A stretch of DNA of 64,000 nt from Bradyrhizobium sp. (GTDB lineage Bacteria; Pseudomonadota; Alphaproteobacteria; Rhizobiales; Xanthobacteraceae): contig NZ_JAURXB010000072.1 in assembly GCF_030654605.1 (NCBI RefSeq), positions 78,492 through 142,491 on the forward strand. Reading direction: 5' to 3'. A program made the translations under genes and the position numbers. Numbering within the stretch: the first letter of the stretch is position 1; each line of letters starts with the position of its first letter. Positions 38,276-46,951 of this stretch are shown in pieces. The notes under the pieces were generated by a model. The model was not told the origin of the DNA. It did not search any database and saw nothing but the letters and a program-made list of their open reading frames with translations.

Positions 38276-40573
38276 GTGAAGAACTTGAAGCAGGCAGTGT
38301 GCCTTGGTGCCGTCAGCTACCTCGCGCTGTCGCTCAATTCCATCCAGGGGGTGCAGGCACAGTCCTCGCTCCCGGCGATCACGGTGGACCCACCGAACAG
38401 GATTGTACGCGCGGCAACGACGCGGCGCGCTGCGACGACGTCCCCGCGCGCGACCGCGCGACGCGCCGCGCCGGCCGTGCCGCAAGTCCCCGTCGCCGAC
38501 CGGCCCGGCGGCTTCAACTCGACCGCGCAGCTCGGCGCGCCGCCGCCGTCCTATGCCGGCGGCCAGGTCGCTACCGGCGGCCGCGTCGGCCTGCTCGGCA
38601 ATCGCAGCGTGTTCGACACGCCGTTCAGCGTCACCAACATCACCTCGCAGCACATCAAGAACACGCAGGCGGCGTCGCTCAGCGACATCATCGCGGCCGA
38701 TCCGTCGGTCAGAAGCCACTCGGCACGCGGCAGCTACTACGACCAGTATGTCATCCGCGGCTTTCATATCCTGAATGCCGAAGTGCTCTATGACGGGCTC
38801 TACGGCATCATTCCCGACAACACCTTCCCGGCCGAATTCGCCGAACGCGTCGAGATATTCAAGGGACCGAACGCGTTCCTGAACGGCGTCTCGCTGTCCG
38901 GCAATATCGCCGGCGCGATCAATGTGGTGCCGAAGCGCGCCGCCGAGTTCCCGATCACCAGCATCACCGGCTCGTACGCGACCAACTCGACGGGCGGAAC
39001 GCATATCGACTACAGCCGGCGTTACGGGCCGGAAAAGGAATTCGGTGTCCGCGTCAACGGCGTCTACAGGGGCGGCGACAGCGTCGTGAAGGACAACGGC
39101 CACACCATCGGCGCGTTCGCGGTCTCAACGGATTATCGCAGCGACCGTTTCCGCGCGACCGCCGATTTCGGCCGCCAGAACCAGCGCGACACCCGCACGG
39201 CCAGCTTCGTCATGGTGGCGCCGGCAAGCCCGGTGCCAGCGGCGCCGAAGGCCGATACCAACATCGCCCCGCCCTGGACCTATGTGGACAATATCAACAC
39301 CTACGGTCTCGGACGCGCCGAATACGACCTCGCGCCCAACCTCACGATCTTCGGCGCGGTCGGCGGAGCCGACAACAAGTTCGACGGCCTGACGTTTACA
39401 CCGACGGTGCAGAATGCATCCGGAGCCTATAACGCGACGACGTCCTATTACCTGGTCAACAGCCATACGATCTCCACCGAAGCCGGCGTCCGCGCCAAAT
39501 TCGCGACCGGACCGATCACCCACAAGGTCGTCGTGGCCGGAACCTATCTCGACCAGAAATCGCAGATACCGACCCTGCTCTCGCCCGCCGGATTCACCGG
39601 AAATATCTACCGGACCAACAATCCGGCAAGGCCGGCGCTTACGGGCCCCAACACCGGCAGCTCTTCGGCGCTGCAGCTGAGCGGCATTGCGCTCACGGAC
39701 ACGATGTACGCGCTCAACGACCGCGTTCAGCTGACCGTGGGTGCCCGGCACCAGGAGATCGCCGGCCAGGGCTTCTCGCTTGCGGGCGTCCAGACCGCCG
39801 CTTACGACAAATCGAAAGTGACGCCTTCGGCCGGCATCGTGGTCAAGCCGCTGGAGAAACTGTCGCTGTACGCCAATTACATCGAGGCCTTCACGCGTGG
39901 CCCGGTAGCTCCGGTCGGCAGCAGCAATGTCGGCCAGATCTTTGCGCCGATCATGTCGGTCAGCAAGGAAGTCGGCGCGAAATACGATTTCGGATCGATC
40001 GGCATGACGCTGGCCTTCTTCGACATCACGCAACCAACGGGGATCACCGATCCGACGACGCGGCGCTTCGATATCGCCGGCGAGCAACGCAACCGGGGCA
40101 TCGAATACACCATCTTCGGCGAATTGAAGCCGGGCCTGCGCGCGCTCGGCGGCGTCACATTGCTCGACGGCAAACTGGAAAAGACGGCCGGCGGGATCAA
40201 CGACCGCAAGACCGCGTTCGGTGCGCCGGACGTCTCGCTGACCTTCGGCCTCGACGCCGATGTGCCCTACGTGCCCGGCTTTGCGTTGAACGGACGGGTC
40301 ATCTACACGTCGTCGCAGTTCGTGACGGCCGACAACACCAAGCAGATTCCGGAATGGACCCGCCTCGACCTCGGTGCGCGCTACGCTTTCATGTTCGATC
40401 GCACGCCGATGGTCGCGCGATTCAACATCGAGAACGTGATGGGCGACGACTACTGGGCGTCTTCGGCGCGCGGCTTCCTGAGCCGTGGCGCACCGCGCAC
40501 CTTCCTGTTCTCGCTCACGGCGGACCTCAACCCCGCGCTCGATGCGGCTCGCCCGGCGATCTACACCAAATAA
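38276..40573 (+). CDS. TonB-dependent siderophore receptor
   Basis: Plug domain with NITSQHIKNTQAASLSDIIAADPSVRSHSARGSYYDQYVIRGFHILNAEVLYDGL; C-terminal FLFSLTADLNP. Confidence 0.9.
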   Translation: MKNLKQAVCLGAVSYLALSLNSIQGVQAQSSLPAITVDPPNRIVRAATTRRAATTSPRATARRAAPAVPQVPVADRPGGFNSTAQLGAPPPSYAGGQVATGGRVGLLGNRSVFDTPFSVTNITSQHIKNTQAASLSDIIAADPSVRSHSARGSYYDQYVIRGFHILNAEVLYDGLYGIIPDNTFPAEFAERVEIFKGPNAFLNGVSLSGNIAGAINVVPKRAAEFPITSITGSYATNSTGGTHIDYSRRYGPEKEFGVRVNGVYRGGDSVVKDNGHTIGAFAVSTDYRSDRFRATADFGRQNQRDTRTASFVMVAPASPVPAAPKADTNIAPPWTYVDNINTYGLGRAEYDLAPNLTIFGAVGGADNKFDGLTFTPTVQNASGAYNATTSYYLVNSHTISTEAGVRAKFATGPITHKVVVAGTYLDQKSQIPTLLSPAGFTGNIYRTNNPARPALTGPNTGSSSALQLSGIALTDTMYALNDRVQLTVGARHQEIAGQGFSLAGVQTAAYDKSKVTPSAGIVVKPLEKLSLYANYIEAFTRGPVAPVGSSNVGQIFAPIMSVSKEVGAKYDFGSIGMTLAFFDITQPTGITDPTTRRFDIAGEQRNRGIEYTIFGELKPGLRALGGVTLLDGKLEKTAGGINDRKTAFGAPDVSLTFGLDADVPYVPGFALNGRVIYTSSQFVTADNTKQIPEWTRLDLGARYAFMFDRTPMVARFNIENVMGDDYWASSARGFLSRGAPRTFLFSLTADLNPALDAARPAIYTK

Positions 40574-40609
40574 AGCGACCCGCCGACGCCGCAACGACAG
40601 GAGCCAGCG

Positions 40610-41902
40610 ATGCGAACGATTTCGACGATCCTCCATCGCTGGTTCGGACTCGTCACGGCGGCGTTCCTGTTCTTCTCCGGCATCACCGGGGCCATCATCT
40701 CATGGGACCACGAAATCGACGACTGGCTCAACAGGCAGTTCCTCGATGTCGCCACCGAGGGGCAGGTGCGCCCGTCGGTGGAGCTGGCGAAACTGATCGA
40801 GCAGCGGGATCCGCGCGCACAGGTCACTTATCTGGTGATGGCGCCCAAGCCGCAGGAAAGCCTGTCGTTCTTCGTCGCGCCGCGCGTCGATCCGGCAACC
40901 GGCAAACGCTTCGCGCTCGACTACAACCAGATCTTTCTCGATCCGCATACCGGAGAGGAAATGGGGCGGCGCCATGTCGGCGTGGCATGGCCCGTCACCA
41001 GGGCCAATCTTGTCTCGTTTCTGTACCGGCTGCATTACACCATGCACATCCCGGAATTCTGGGGCAGCAACCGCTGGGGCATCCGCCTGCTCGGCATCAT
41101 CGCGGTGATCTGGACGATTGATTGCTTTATCGGTTTCTATCTGACCCTGCCGCCCCGACGGCGTGCCAGCGCCGCGCGCCCCGCTGCCGTCGCGCGTGAA
41201 CTCGATCGCGGCTTCATGGCGCGCTGGATGCCCGCTTGGAAGATCAAGACATCAGGCAGCGCCTATCGCATCAACTTCGACATTCATCGCGCTTTCGGCC
41301 TGTGGACCTGGGCGCTGCTGTTCATCATCGCTTTCACGGCGTTCTCGCTGAACTTGTATTTCGAGGTGTTCTCGCCGATCATGCGCAGCGTCTCGAACTA
41401 CACGCCGAGCCCGTTCGAGCAGCGCGTCGCGGCGCCGCTCGACCGGCCGATCGTGCCGAAATTGTCCTACGCCGATATCATCGAACGCGCCGAGGCCGAA
41501 GCACGACGGCGGGGCTGGACCACTCCGATCGGCGCGGTCGCCTATTCGACCCAATACGGCATCTACAGTCCGCGCTTCTTCAACCCGGACGACGACCATG
41601 GCGTCGGCGGCGTCGGGCCATCGCGGCTGTACTATGACGGGCTTGATGGACGCCTGCTCGGCGAGCGGCTGCCATGGGTCGGAACGGCGGCGGACATCTT
41701 CGTACAGGCCCAGTTCCCCGTGCATTCCGGCCGCATTCTCGGATTGCCCGGCCGCATCCTGATCTCGCTGATGGGATTGGTGGTCGCGGCGCTGTCGGTC
41801 ACCGGCGTGGTTATCTGGTCACGCAAGCGCCGCGCCCGCGAACTGGCGAAAGCCAGAGCCGCGCCATCCCGTGTTGGCACACATTCGGTGCCTGCCGAAT
41901 AG
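40610..41902 (+). CDS. PepSY-associated transmembrane protein, likely siderophore/iron related
   Basis: LHRWFGLVTAAFLFFSGITGAIISWDHEID...FDIHRAFGLWTWALLFIIAFTAFSLNLYFEVFSPI. Confidence 0.87.
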   Translation: MRTISTILHRWFGLVTAAFLFFSGITGAIISWDHEIDDWLNRQFLDVATEGQVRPSVELAKLIEQRDPRAQVTYLVMAPKPQESLSFFVAPRVDPATGKRFALDYNQIFLDPHTGEEMGRRHVGVAWPVTRANLVSFLYRLHYTMHIPEFWGSNRWGIRLLGIIAVIWTIDCFIGFYLTLPPRRRASAARPAAVARELDRGFMARWMPAWKIKTSGSAYRINFDIHRAFGLWTWALLFIIAFTAFSLNLYFEVFSPIMRSVSNYTPSPFEQRVAAPLDRPIVPKLSYADIIERAEAEARRRGWTTPIGAVAYSTQYGIYSPRFFNPDDDHGVGGVGPSRLYYDGLDGRLLGERLPWVGTAADIFVQAQFPVHSGRILGLPGRILISLMGLVVAALSVTGVVIWSRKRRARELAKARAAPSRVGTHSVPAE

Positions 41903-41958
41903 GCCGCCGCATCTCGACGGCAACTGCACCGTGAACCTTGCGTGAAGCAGATCTCCCC

Positions 41959-42046
41959 GCGCATGCCGGGGAGATTGGGAGAGAAGACGGGTTTTCCGCG
42001 CCAATTTCCGGTATCATCCCGCTCAAGTGAACGCCAAGATTTGCTG
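41959..42046. repeat. duplicated segment, copy 2
   Basis: Near-identical to 37794-37880. Confidence 0.85.
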
Positions 42047-42059
42047 GGGGAGATAACCG

Positions 42060-42845
42060 ATGGACGAACTCGCCGCCCGGCGCGCAGCCGAAACGCTGCT
42101 CGCAGCACACAAAGCCAATGTGCAGTTCAAGTCACTTGATCCACCGGACCGGCCCGCCAGCGTCGCGGACGCCTATGATATTCAGCAGAGGTTCGTCATG
42201 CTGCTGCGGGGGCAGCACGGCGATCCCGTCGGCTACAAAGTCGGGCTGACGTCAGCGGCGATGCAGACATTCTGCGGGATCGACCATCCGATCGCGGGCG
42301 TCGTGCTGGCCAAACGCGTCATGCAGTCGGGAGCGAGCGTCCGGCGCGCGGATTACGGGCGGCTCGGCCTCGAATTCGAAGTCGCGGTTCGGCTCAAATC
42401 GGACGTGCCCGCCACGGGCACACCGTTCACCGCCAAGACGATCGCGCCGCATATCGGCGACGTCTGCGCCGCGATCGAAATCGTCGACGATCGCAGCGCC
42501 GACTATGCCGGCCTCGACGTCAAGTCGCTGGTGGCGGACAATTCCTGGAACGCCGGCATCGTGCTGTCGGAATTTTCGGCCACATGGCCCGATCTGGCCG
42601 ATGTGCCCGGCCGCGCCAGCAGGGACAGGGTCGCGATCGGCGAAGGCCACGGCCGCGACATCCTCGGCCATCCCTTCAATTCGGTGGCGTGGCTCGCCAC
42701 GCAACTGGCGGCGCGGGGCGCGGGGCTGAAAGCCGGCGAGGTGGTGATGACCGGCGCGGTCATGAAAACCGTGTTTCCGGACGCCGCCGCGCGCTATCGG
42801 TTCGAGCTCGAGGGGCTGGGCTCCGTCGAGGTGCAGGTGGCGTAA
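42060..42845 (+). CDS. 2-keto-4-pentenoate hydratase / fumarylacetoacetate hydrolase family
   Basis: AYDIQQRFVMLLRGQHGDPVGYKVGLTSAAMQ; LEFEVAVRL; TGAVMKTVF. Confidence 0.83.
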   Translation: MDELAARRAAETLLAAHKANVQFKSLDPPDRPASVADAYDIQQRFVMLLRGQHGDPVGYKVGLTSAAMQTFCGIDHPIAGVVLAKRVMQSGASVRRADYGRLGLEFEVAVRLKSDVPATGTPFTAKTIAPHIGDVCAAIEIVDDRSADYAGLDVKSLVADNSWNAGIVLSEFSATWPDLADVPGRASRDRVAIGEGHGRDILGHPFNSVAWLATQLAARGAGLKAGEVVMTGAVMKTVFPDAAARYRFELEGLGSVEVQVA

Positions 42846-42893
42846 CGCGGCAGGGCGCCGGCATCGCAGGGCGGGCTCGCATCTGGGGGATCG

Positions 42894-44309
42894 ATGAATT
42901 TTTCGAAAGCGCATTTCATTGGCATCGCCGGGAAAGGCATGAGCGCGACGGCGCTGCTGCTCAGGCAGATGGGCGTGCGGATTACCGGGTCCGACGAGGG
43001 ATTCTATCCGCCGGTCAGCGATTACCTGAAGAGCGAGAAGATCCCGTTCGCCGAAGGGTACCACAAAGAGAATATTCCCGATGACGCCGAAATCATCGTG
43101 ATCGGCAAGAACGCAAAATTGACCCCCGAGAACAATGAAGAAGTCCGCGCCGCGATGGATTCGGGCAAGCCGGTCCGGTCGTTTGCGGATCTGCTGCACG
43201 ACATGACCGCCAATTCAGCGACCATCGTTGCGGCGGGCAGCTACGGCAAGTCGACCTGCACCGCCCTGCTGGCGTGGTGCCTGCGGGTCGCGGACAGGGA
43301 CCCCAGCTACTTCATCGGCGAGATCACCAACGGGTTCGATACCCACGCCCATCGCGGCCAGGGCGAGACATTCGTGCTCGAAGGCGACGAGTATCCGGCG
43401 TCGAACTGGGACAACCGTTCGAAATTCCTGCTCTACAACGCAAGGAACGTCCTGCTCACCTCGGCAACCCACGACCACATCAATGTCTTCCCGACGCATG
43501 CGGACTATCTCGCCCCGTTTCGCACCCTGCTCGGCTCCTTGCCGGCCGACGGGCTTCTGGTCGTCAACAGCGGGGAGACGCACGCATGCAGCCTCGCCGC
43601 GGGTCTCGCCTGCCCCATCGTGTTCTACGGACTGGACGACAGGGCGCATTGGCATGCCGAACACATCGAACGCGGCGCGGAAACGGGTTTCGACCTGATG
43701 CGGGGCTTCGAGCGGATCGTCCGCCTGACGACCACCATGCTCGGCGACCACAACATCGAGAACATCGTCGGCGTCAGCGCGATGCTGCTGGAGAAGAAGC
43801 TCGTTTTCCCGAAGGAGTTGAATGCCGGCATCAGCACATTCCAGGGCGTGAAGCGCCGCATGGAACTGCTCTCGCCCTCATCGAGCGTGCCCGTCTACGA
43901 AGGCTTCGGATCGTCATATGAAAAAGCCAGGAGCGCCATCGTCGCCACCAAACTGCATTTTCCCGACCGGCGCCTCATCGTGGTTTTCGAGCCGCATACA
44001 TTCACCTGGCGAAACAGGTCGGCGATATCAGCCTATGATGACGTATTCGAAGGCGCGTCCAGGATCTTCATCTTCGAACCGGCCTCCCAGGGCGCCGGCT
44101 CCCATGCCCAATTGAGCCATGACGAAATCGTCGCCCGCACCAGGGCGGCGGGCTACGATGCCGAGGCGATCACCGACCCGGAACAGGCATTGCAGACATT
44201 GAGCGATGTCCTGCGCCCGGATGATGTCGTTCTGCTGCTGACATCCGGCGAGCTTGGCGGACTGATCCGGAAAATTCCGGAGCTGGTCGAGATGAAATAC
44301 CCTCGCTAG
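42894..44309 (+). CDS. Mur ligase family protein, Mpl-like
   Basis: HFIGIAGKGMSATALLLRQMGVRITGSDEG; VVAAGSYGKSTCTALLAW; LLTSATHDHINVFPTHADYLAPF; VFEPHTFTWRNR. Confidence 0.78.
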   Translation: MNFSKAHFIGIAGKGMSATALLLRQMGVRITGSDEGFYPPVSDYLKSEKIPFAEGYHKENIPDDAEIIVIGKNAKLTPENNEEVRAAMDSGKPVRSFADLLHDMTANSATIVAAGSYGKSTCTALLAWCLRVADRDPSYFIGEITNGFDTHAHRGQGETFVLEGDEYPASNWDNRSKFLLYNARNVLLTSATHDHINVFPTHADYLAPFRTLLGSLPADGLLVVNSGETHACSLAAGLACPIVFYGLDDRAHWHAEHIERGAETGFDLMRGFERIVRLTTTMLGDHNIENIVGVSAMLLEKKLVFPKELNAGISTFQGVKRRMELLSPSSSVPVYEGFGSSYEKARSAIVATKLHFPDRRLIVVFEPHTFTWRNRSAISAYDDVFEGASRIFIFEPASQGAGSHAQLSHDEIVARTRAAGYDAEAITDPEQALQTLSDVLRPDDVVLLLTSGELGGLIRKIPELVEMKYPR

Positions 44310-44398
44310 AACACTTTCCAGCTCATCCGAGCCAGCGCACTTTCTTCTCCCCTCCTCCCGCGAAGCGGTGGGGTCCGAGGCGAGCGAAGCTCGCTCTC

Positions 44399-44471
44399 GG
44401 GGTCGGGGGTGGGGGGCGCCTCCGCAAATTCGCTGCCAGTCGAATGCGCCGACCCCCCCACCCCCGACCCC
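44399..44471. repeat. 18-bp perfect G-rich/C-rich inverted repeat
   Basis: GGGGTCGGGGGTGGGGGG (44399-44416) and CCCCCCACCCCCGACCCC (44454-44471), 37-nt spacer. Confidence 0.8.
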
Positions 44472-44537
44472 TCCCCGCCACGCGCAAGGGCGCGTGGAGG
44501 GAGGTCGCCCAAGCGATCTCACCGTGCTGCGCTGCCG

Positions 44538-46568
44538 CTACGCCAGCGCCTCCCTGACCTTCTTTGCGAGGTCGCTCCTGCGGTACGGCTTGTTCAGCAG
44601 ATGGACACCCTGATCGAGGGGGCCCTGATGGGGGACGGCGGGGTCCGCGTAGCCCGACGAAAGGATCACGCGCAGGCCGGGGCTGAGCTTGCGGGCCTCG
44701 TCGGCGAGCTGGCGGCCGTTCAATCCACCGGGCATGACGACGTCGGTGAACAGCAGATCGAACCCGCCCTCGCGCTCGAGCAGGTCGAGCGCCTGCGAGC
44801 CGTTGACCGCGCTGGCGACGCGGTACCCCAGATTCTGCAGCTGCATCACCACCATTTCCCGCACCATCGCATCGTCATCGACCAGCAGGATCTTCTCGCT
44901 GCCGCGCGGCAGCGATCCGTCGCGGATTTCACGCGTCGCCAGCGCAATGCCTTCGGCCGCCCTTGGAAGATAAATCCTGACGCTGGTTCCCTGACCGGGC
45001 GCGGAATGGATCCGGACGTGGCCGCGCGACTGCGCGACGAAGCCGTAGACCATGCTGAGGCCGAGACCGCTGCCCTTGCCGACCTCCTTGGTGGTGAAGA
45101 ACGGCTCGAAGGCGCGGGCCAGCGTATCCTTGTCCATTCCGGTGCCGGTATCGGATACCGTGACCAGCAAGTAATCTCCCGGCGCAAGGCCACGGTCCGC
45201 GACGGCGGCCTCATCCATGCGGATGTTGCTGGTCTCGATCGTGAGGCGGCCGCCATCCGGCATCGCATCGCGGGCGTTGATCGCAAGGTTGAGCAGCGCA
45301 TTTTCGAGCTGCGCCGGGTCGACGAAGACATGCCACAGATTGGCCGGCAGCACGGTCCTGATCTCGAGCTGTCCGCCGATGGCGCGCCGGATCAGCCCGT
45401 CCATCTTCGTGATCAGCAGGTTGATATCGGTCGCCTTCGGATCCAGCGGCTGCTGGCGGGAAAAGGCGAGCAGCCTGCCGGTCAGCTCGGCGCCGCGCTC
45501 GGCCGCCTTGCGCGCCACTTCGGCCAGCGCCCGCAGCGACGGGTCGCTGCTTTCCTCGATCAGTTCGGCGTTGCCGATGATGATGGTGAGAAGATTGTTG
45601 AAGTCGTGCGCGATGCCGCCCGTCATCTGGCCCACGGCTTCCAGCCGCAACGACTGCCGCAACTGGGCTTCGACCTTTCGCTGCTGGGTCACGTCCGTCA
45701 GCATCGAGCAAACGGCCAGATGATCGTCCCACTGAATGGCGAACGCCCGGTTCTCGAGGTCGATGAGGGTGCCGTCCTTTCTCTTGCCCTTGAGGTCATA
45801 GAAGGCGGGGACATCGCCGCCTTCCAGGCGCTCCCTGTTGCAGGCCTCGATCCGCTGCCATTCGCCGTCGGCGACGAGCAGCTTGCAGTCGGGCATATTC
45901 TGGATTTCGTCCTTGCTGGCGTAGCCGAAAATCCGCGCCATCTCGCCATTGGCCAGGATCGGCTTGAAGTTTCGATGCACCAGGATGCCGATATTGGCCT
46001 GTTCGATCAGGGTCTCGAGCCGCATGTCGGCCAGCTTGCGATCCGCGATCTCCTGCTGCAGCGCACGGTTCGCGGTTTCGAGCTGGATGGTCTTGTCCTC
46101 GAGTTTCCGCACCAGCGCCGCGCTGTATTGCTTGACGATGTCCTGATCGCTGGCTTCAGGCATATGCACCGATCTGGCGCCGGCGCCGGTTACCCTGGAA
46201 AGCACATGGCCAATCGCCGCCATGAATTCGTCGGGCTCCTTCGGCTTGACGATGAAGGCGTCCGCGCCGAGATTGACGGCCAGCGTTTCATCCTCGGGCG
46301 AAGTGTATGTCGCGGTGTAGACGACGAACGGAACATCCTTGAGATTGTCGTCCTGTCGCCAGTGCCGCAGCAGGGTGTAGCCGTCCATCACCGGCATCAA
46401 CAGGTCGGAGATGACCAGGCCCGGCGGCGAATGACGGGCTTTTTCCAGGGCTTCCGCGCCATGCACCGCGGACTCCACTTCGTAGCCGTACGCGCCAAGC
46501 AGCGTCCGCAAATAATACAGATTGTCCTCGCTATCATCGACAATCAGCACCCGCGGCATGCCCGTCAT
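44538..46568 (-). CDS. hybrid histidine kinase: REC-PAS-HisKA-HATPase-REC
   Basis: [48 protein letters not shown]-terminal [15 protein letters not shown]. Confidence 0.9.
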   Translation of the reverse strand: MTGMPRVLIVDDSEDNLYYLRTLLGAYGYEVESAVHGAEALEKARHSPPGLVISDLLMPVMDGYTLLRHWRQDDNLKDVPFVVYTATYTSPEDETLAVNLGADAFIVKPKEPDEFMAAIGHVLSRVTGAGARSVHMPEASDQDIVKQYSAALVRKLEDKTIQLETANRALQQEIADRKLADMRLETLIEQANIGILVHRNFKPILANGEMARIFGYASKDEIQNMPDCKLLVADGEWQRIEACNRERLEGGDVPAFYDLKGKRKDGTLIDLENRAFAIQWDDHLAVCSMLTDVTQQRKVEAQLRQSLRLEAVGQMTGGIAHDFNNLLTIIIGNAELIEESSDPSLRALAEVARKAAERGAELTGRLLAFSRQQPLDPKATDINLLITKMDGLIRRAIGGQLEIRTVLPANLWHVFVDPAQLENALLNLAINARDAMPDGGRLTIETSNIRMDEAAVADRGLAPGDYLLVTVSDTGTGMDKDTLARAFEPFFTTKEVGKGSGLGLSMVYGFVAQSRGHVRIHSAPGQGTSVRIYLPRAAEGIALATREIRDGSLPRGSEKILLVDDDAMVREMVVMQLQNLGYRVASAVNGSQALDLLEREGGFDLLFTDVVMPGGLNGRQLADEARKLSPGLRVILSSGYADPAVPHQGPLDQGVHLLNKPYRRSDLAKKVREALA

Positions 46569-46951
46569 GACGGCCCCCGCCGGAAGAACTTCTCGATCTC
46601 GCTGACGAACGTCTCGGGATCGATCGGCTTTTCAATGTAACCGTCGCAGCCCGCGGCCATCGCCTTTTCACGGTCTCCCGCCATCGCGTAGGATGTCACC
46701 GCGATGATCGGCACGTCGTTCAGGGAGGCGTTGCGCCGAAGCGCTCGCGCCACTTCATAGCCATCGAGCCCGGGCAGCTGGATATCCAGGAGAATGCCCT
46801 TCGGCTGGAAGCTCGACCCGAGCTCAATGCCGGCCGCGCCATCGGATGCGGGCACGACCGAATACCCGTTCTTCTCCAGCAGGAACGTGGCGAGGTAACG
46901 GTTCTGCTCGTTATCCTCTATCAGGAGGATCTTGTTGTTCATTGCGGTCAA
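46565..46951 (-). CDS. stand-alone response regulator receiver protein
   Basis: ILLIEDNEQNRYLATFLLEKNGY...GILLDIQLPGLDGYEVA. Confidence 0.9.
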   Translation of the reverse strand: MTAMNNKILLIEDNEQNRYLATFLLEKNGYSVVPASDGAAGIELGSSFQPKGILLDIQLPGLDGYEVARALRRNASLNDVPIIAVTSYAMAGDREKAMAAGCDGYIEKPIDPETFVSEIEKFFRRGPS

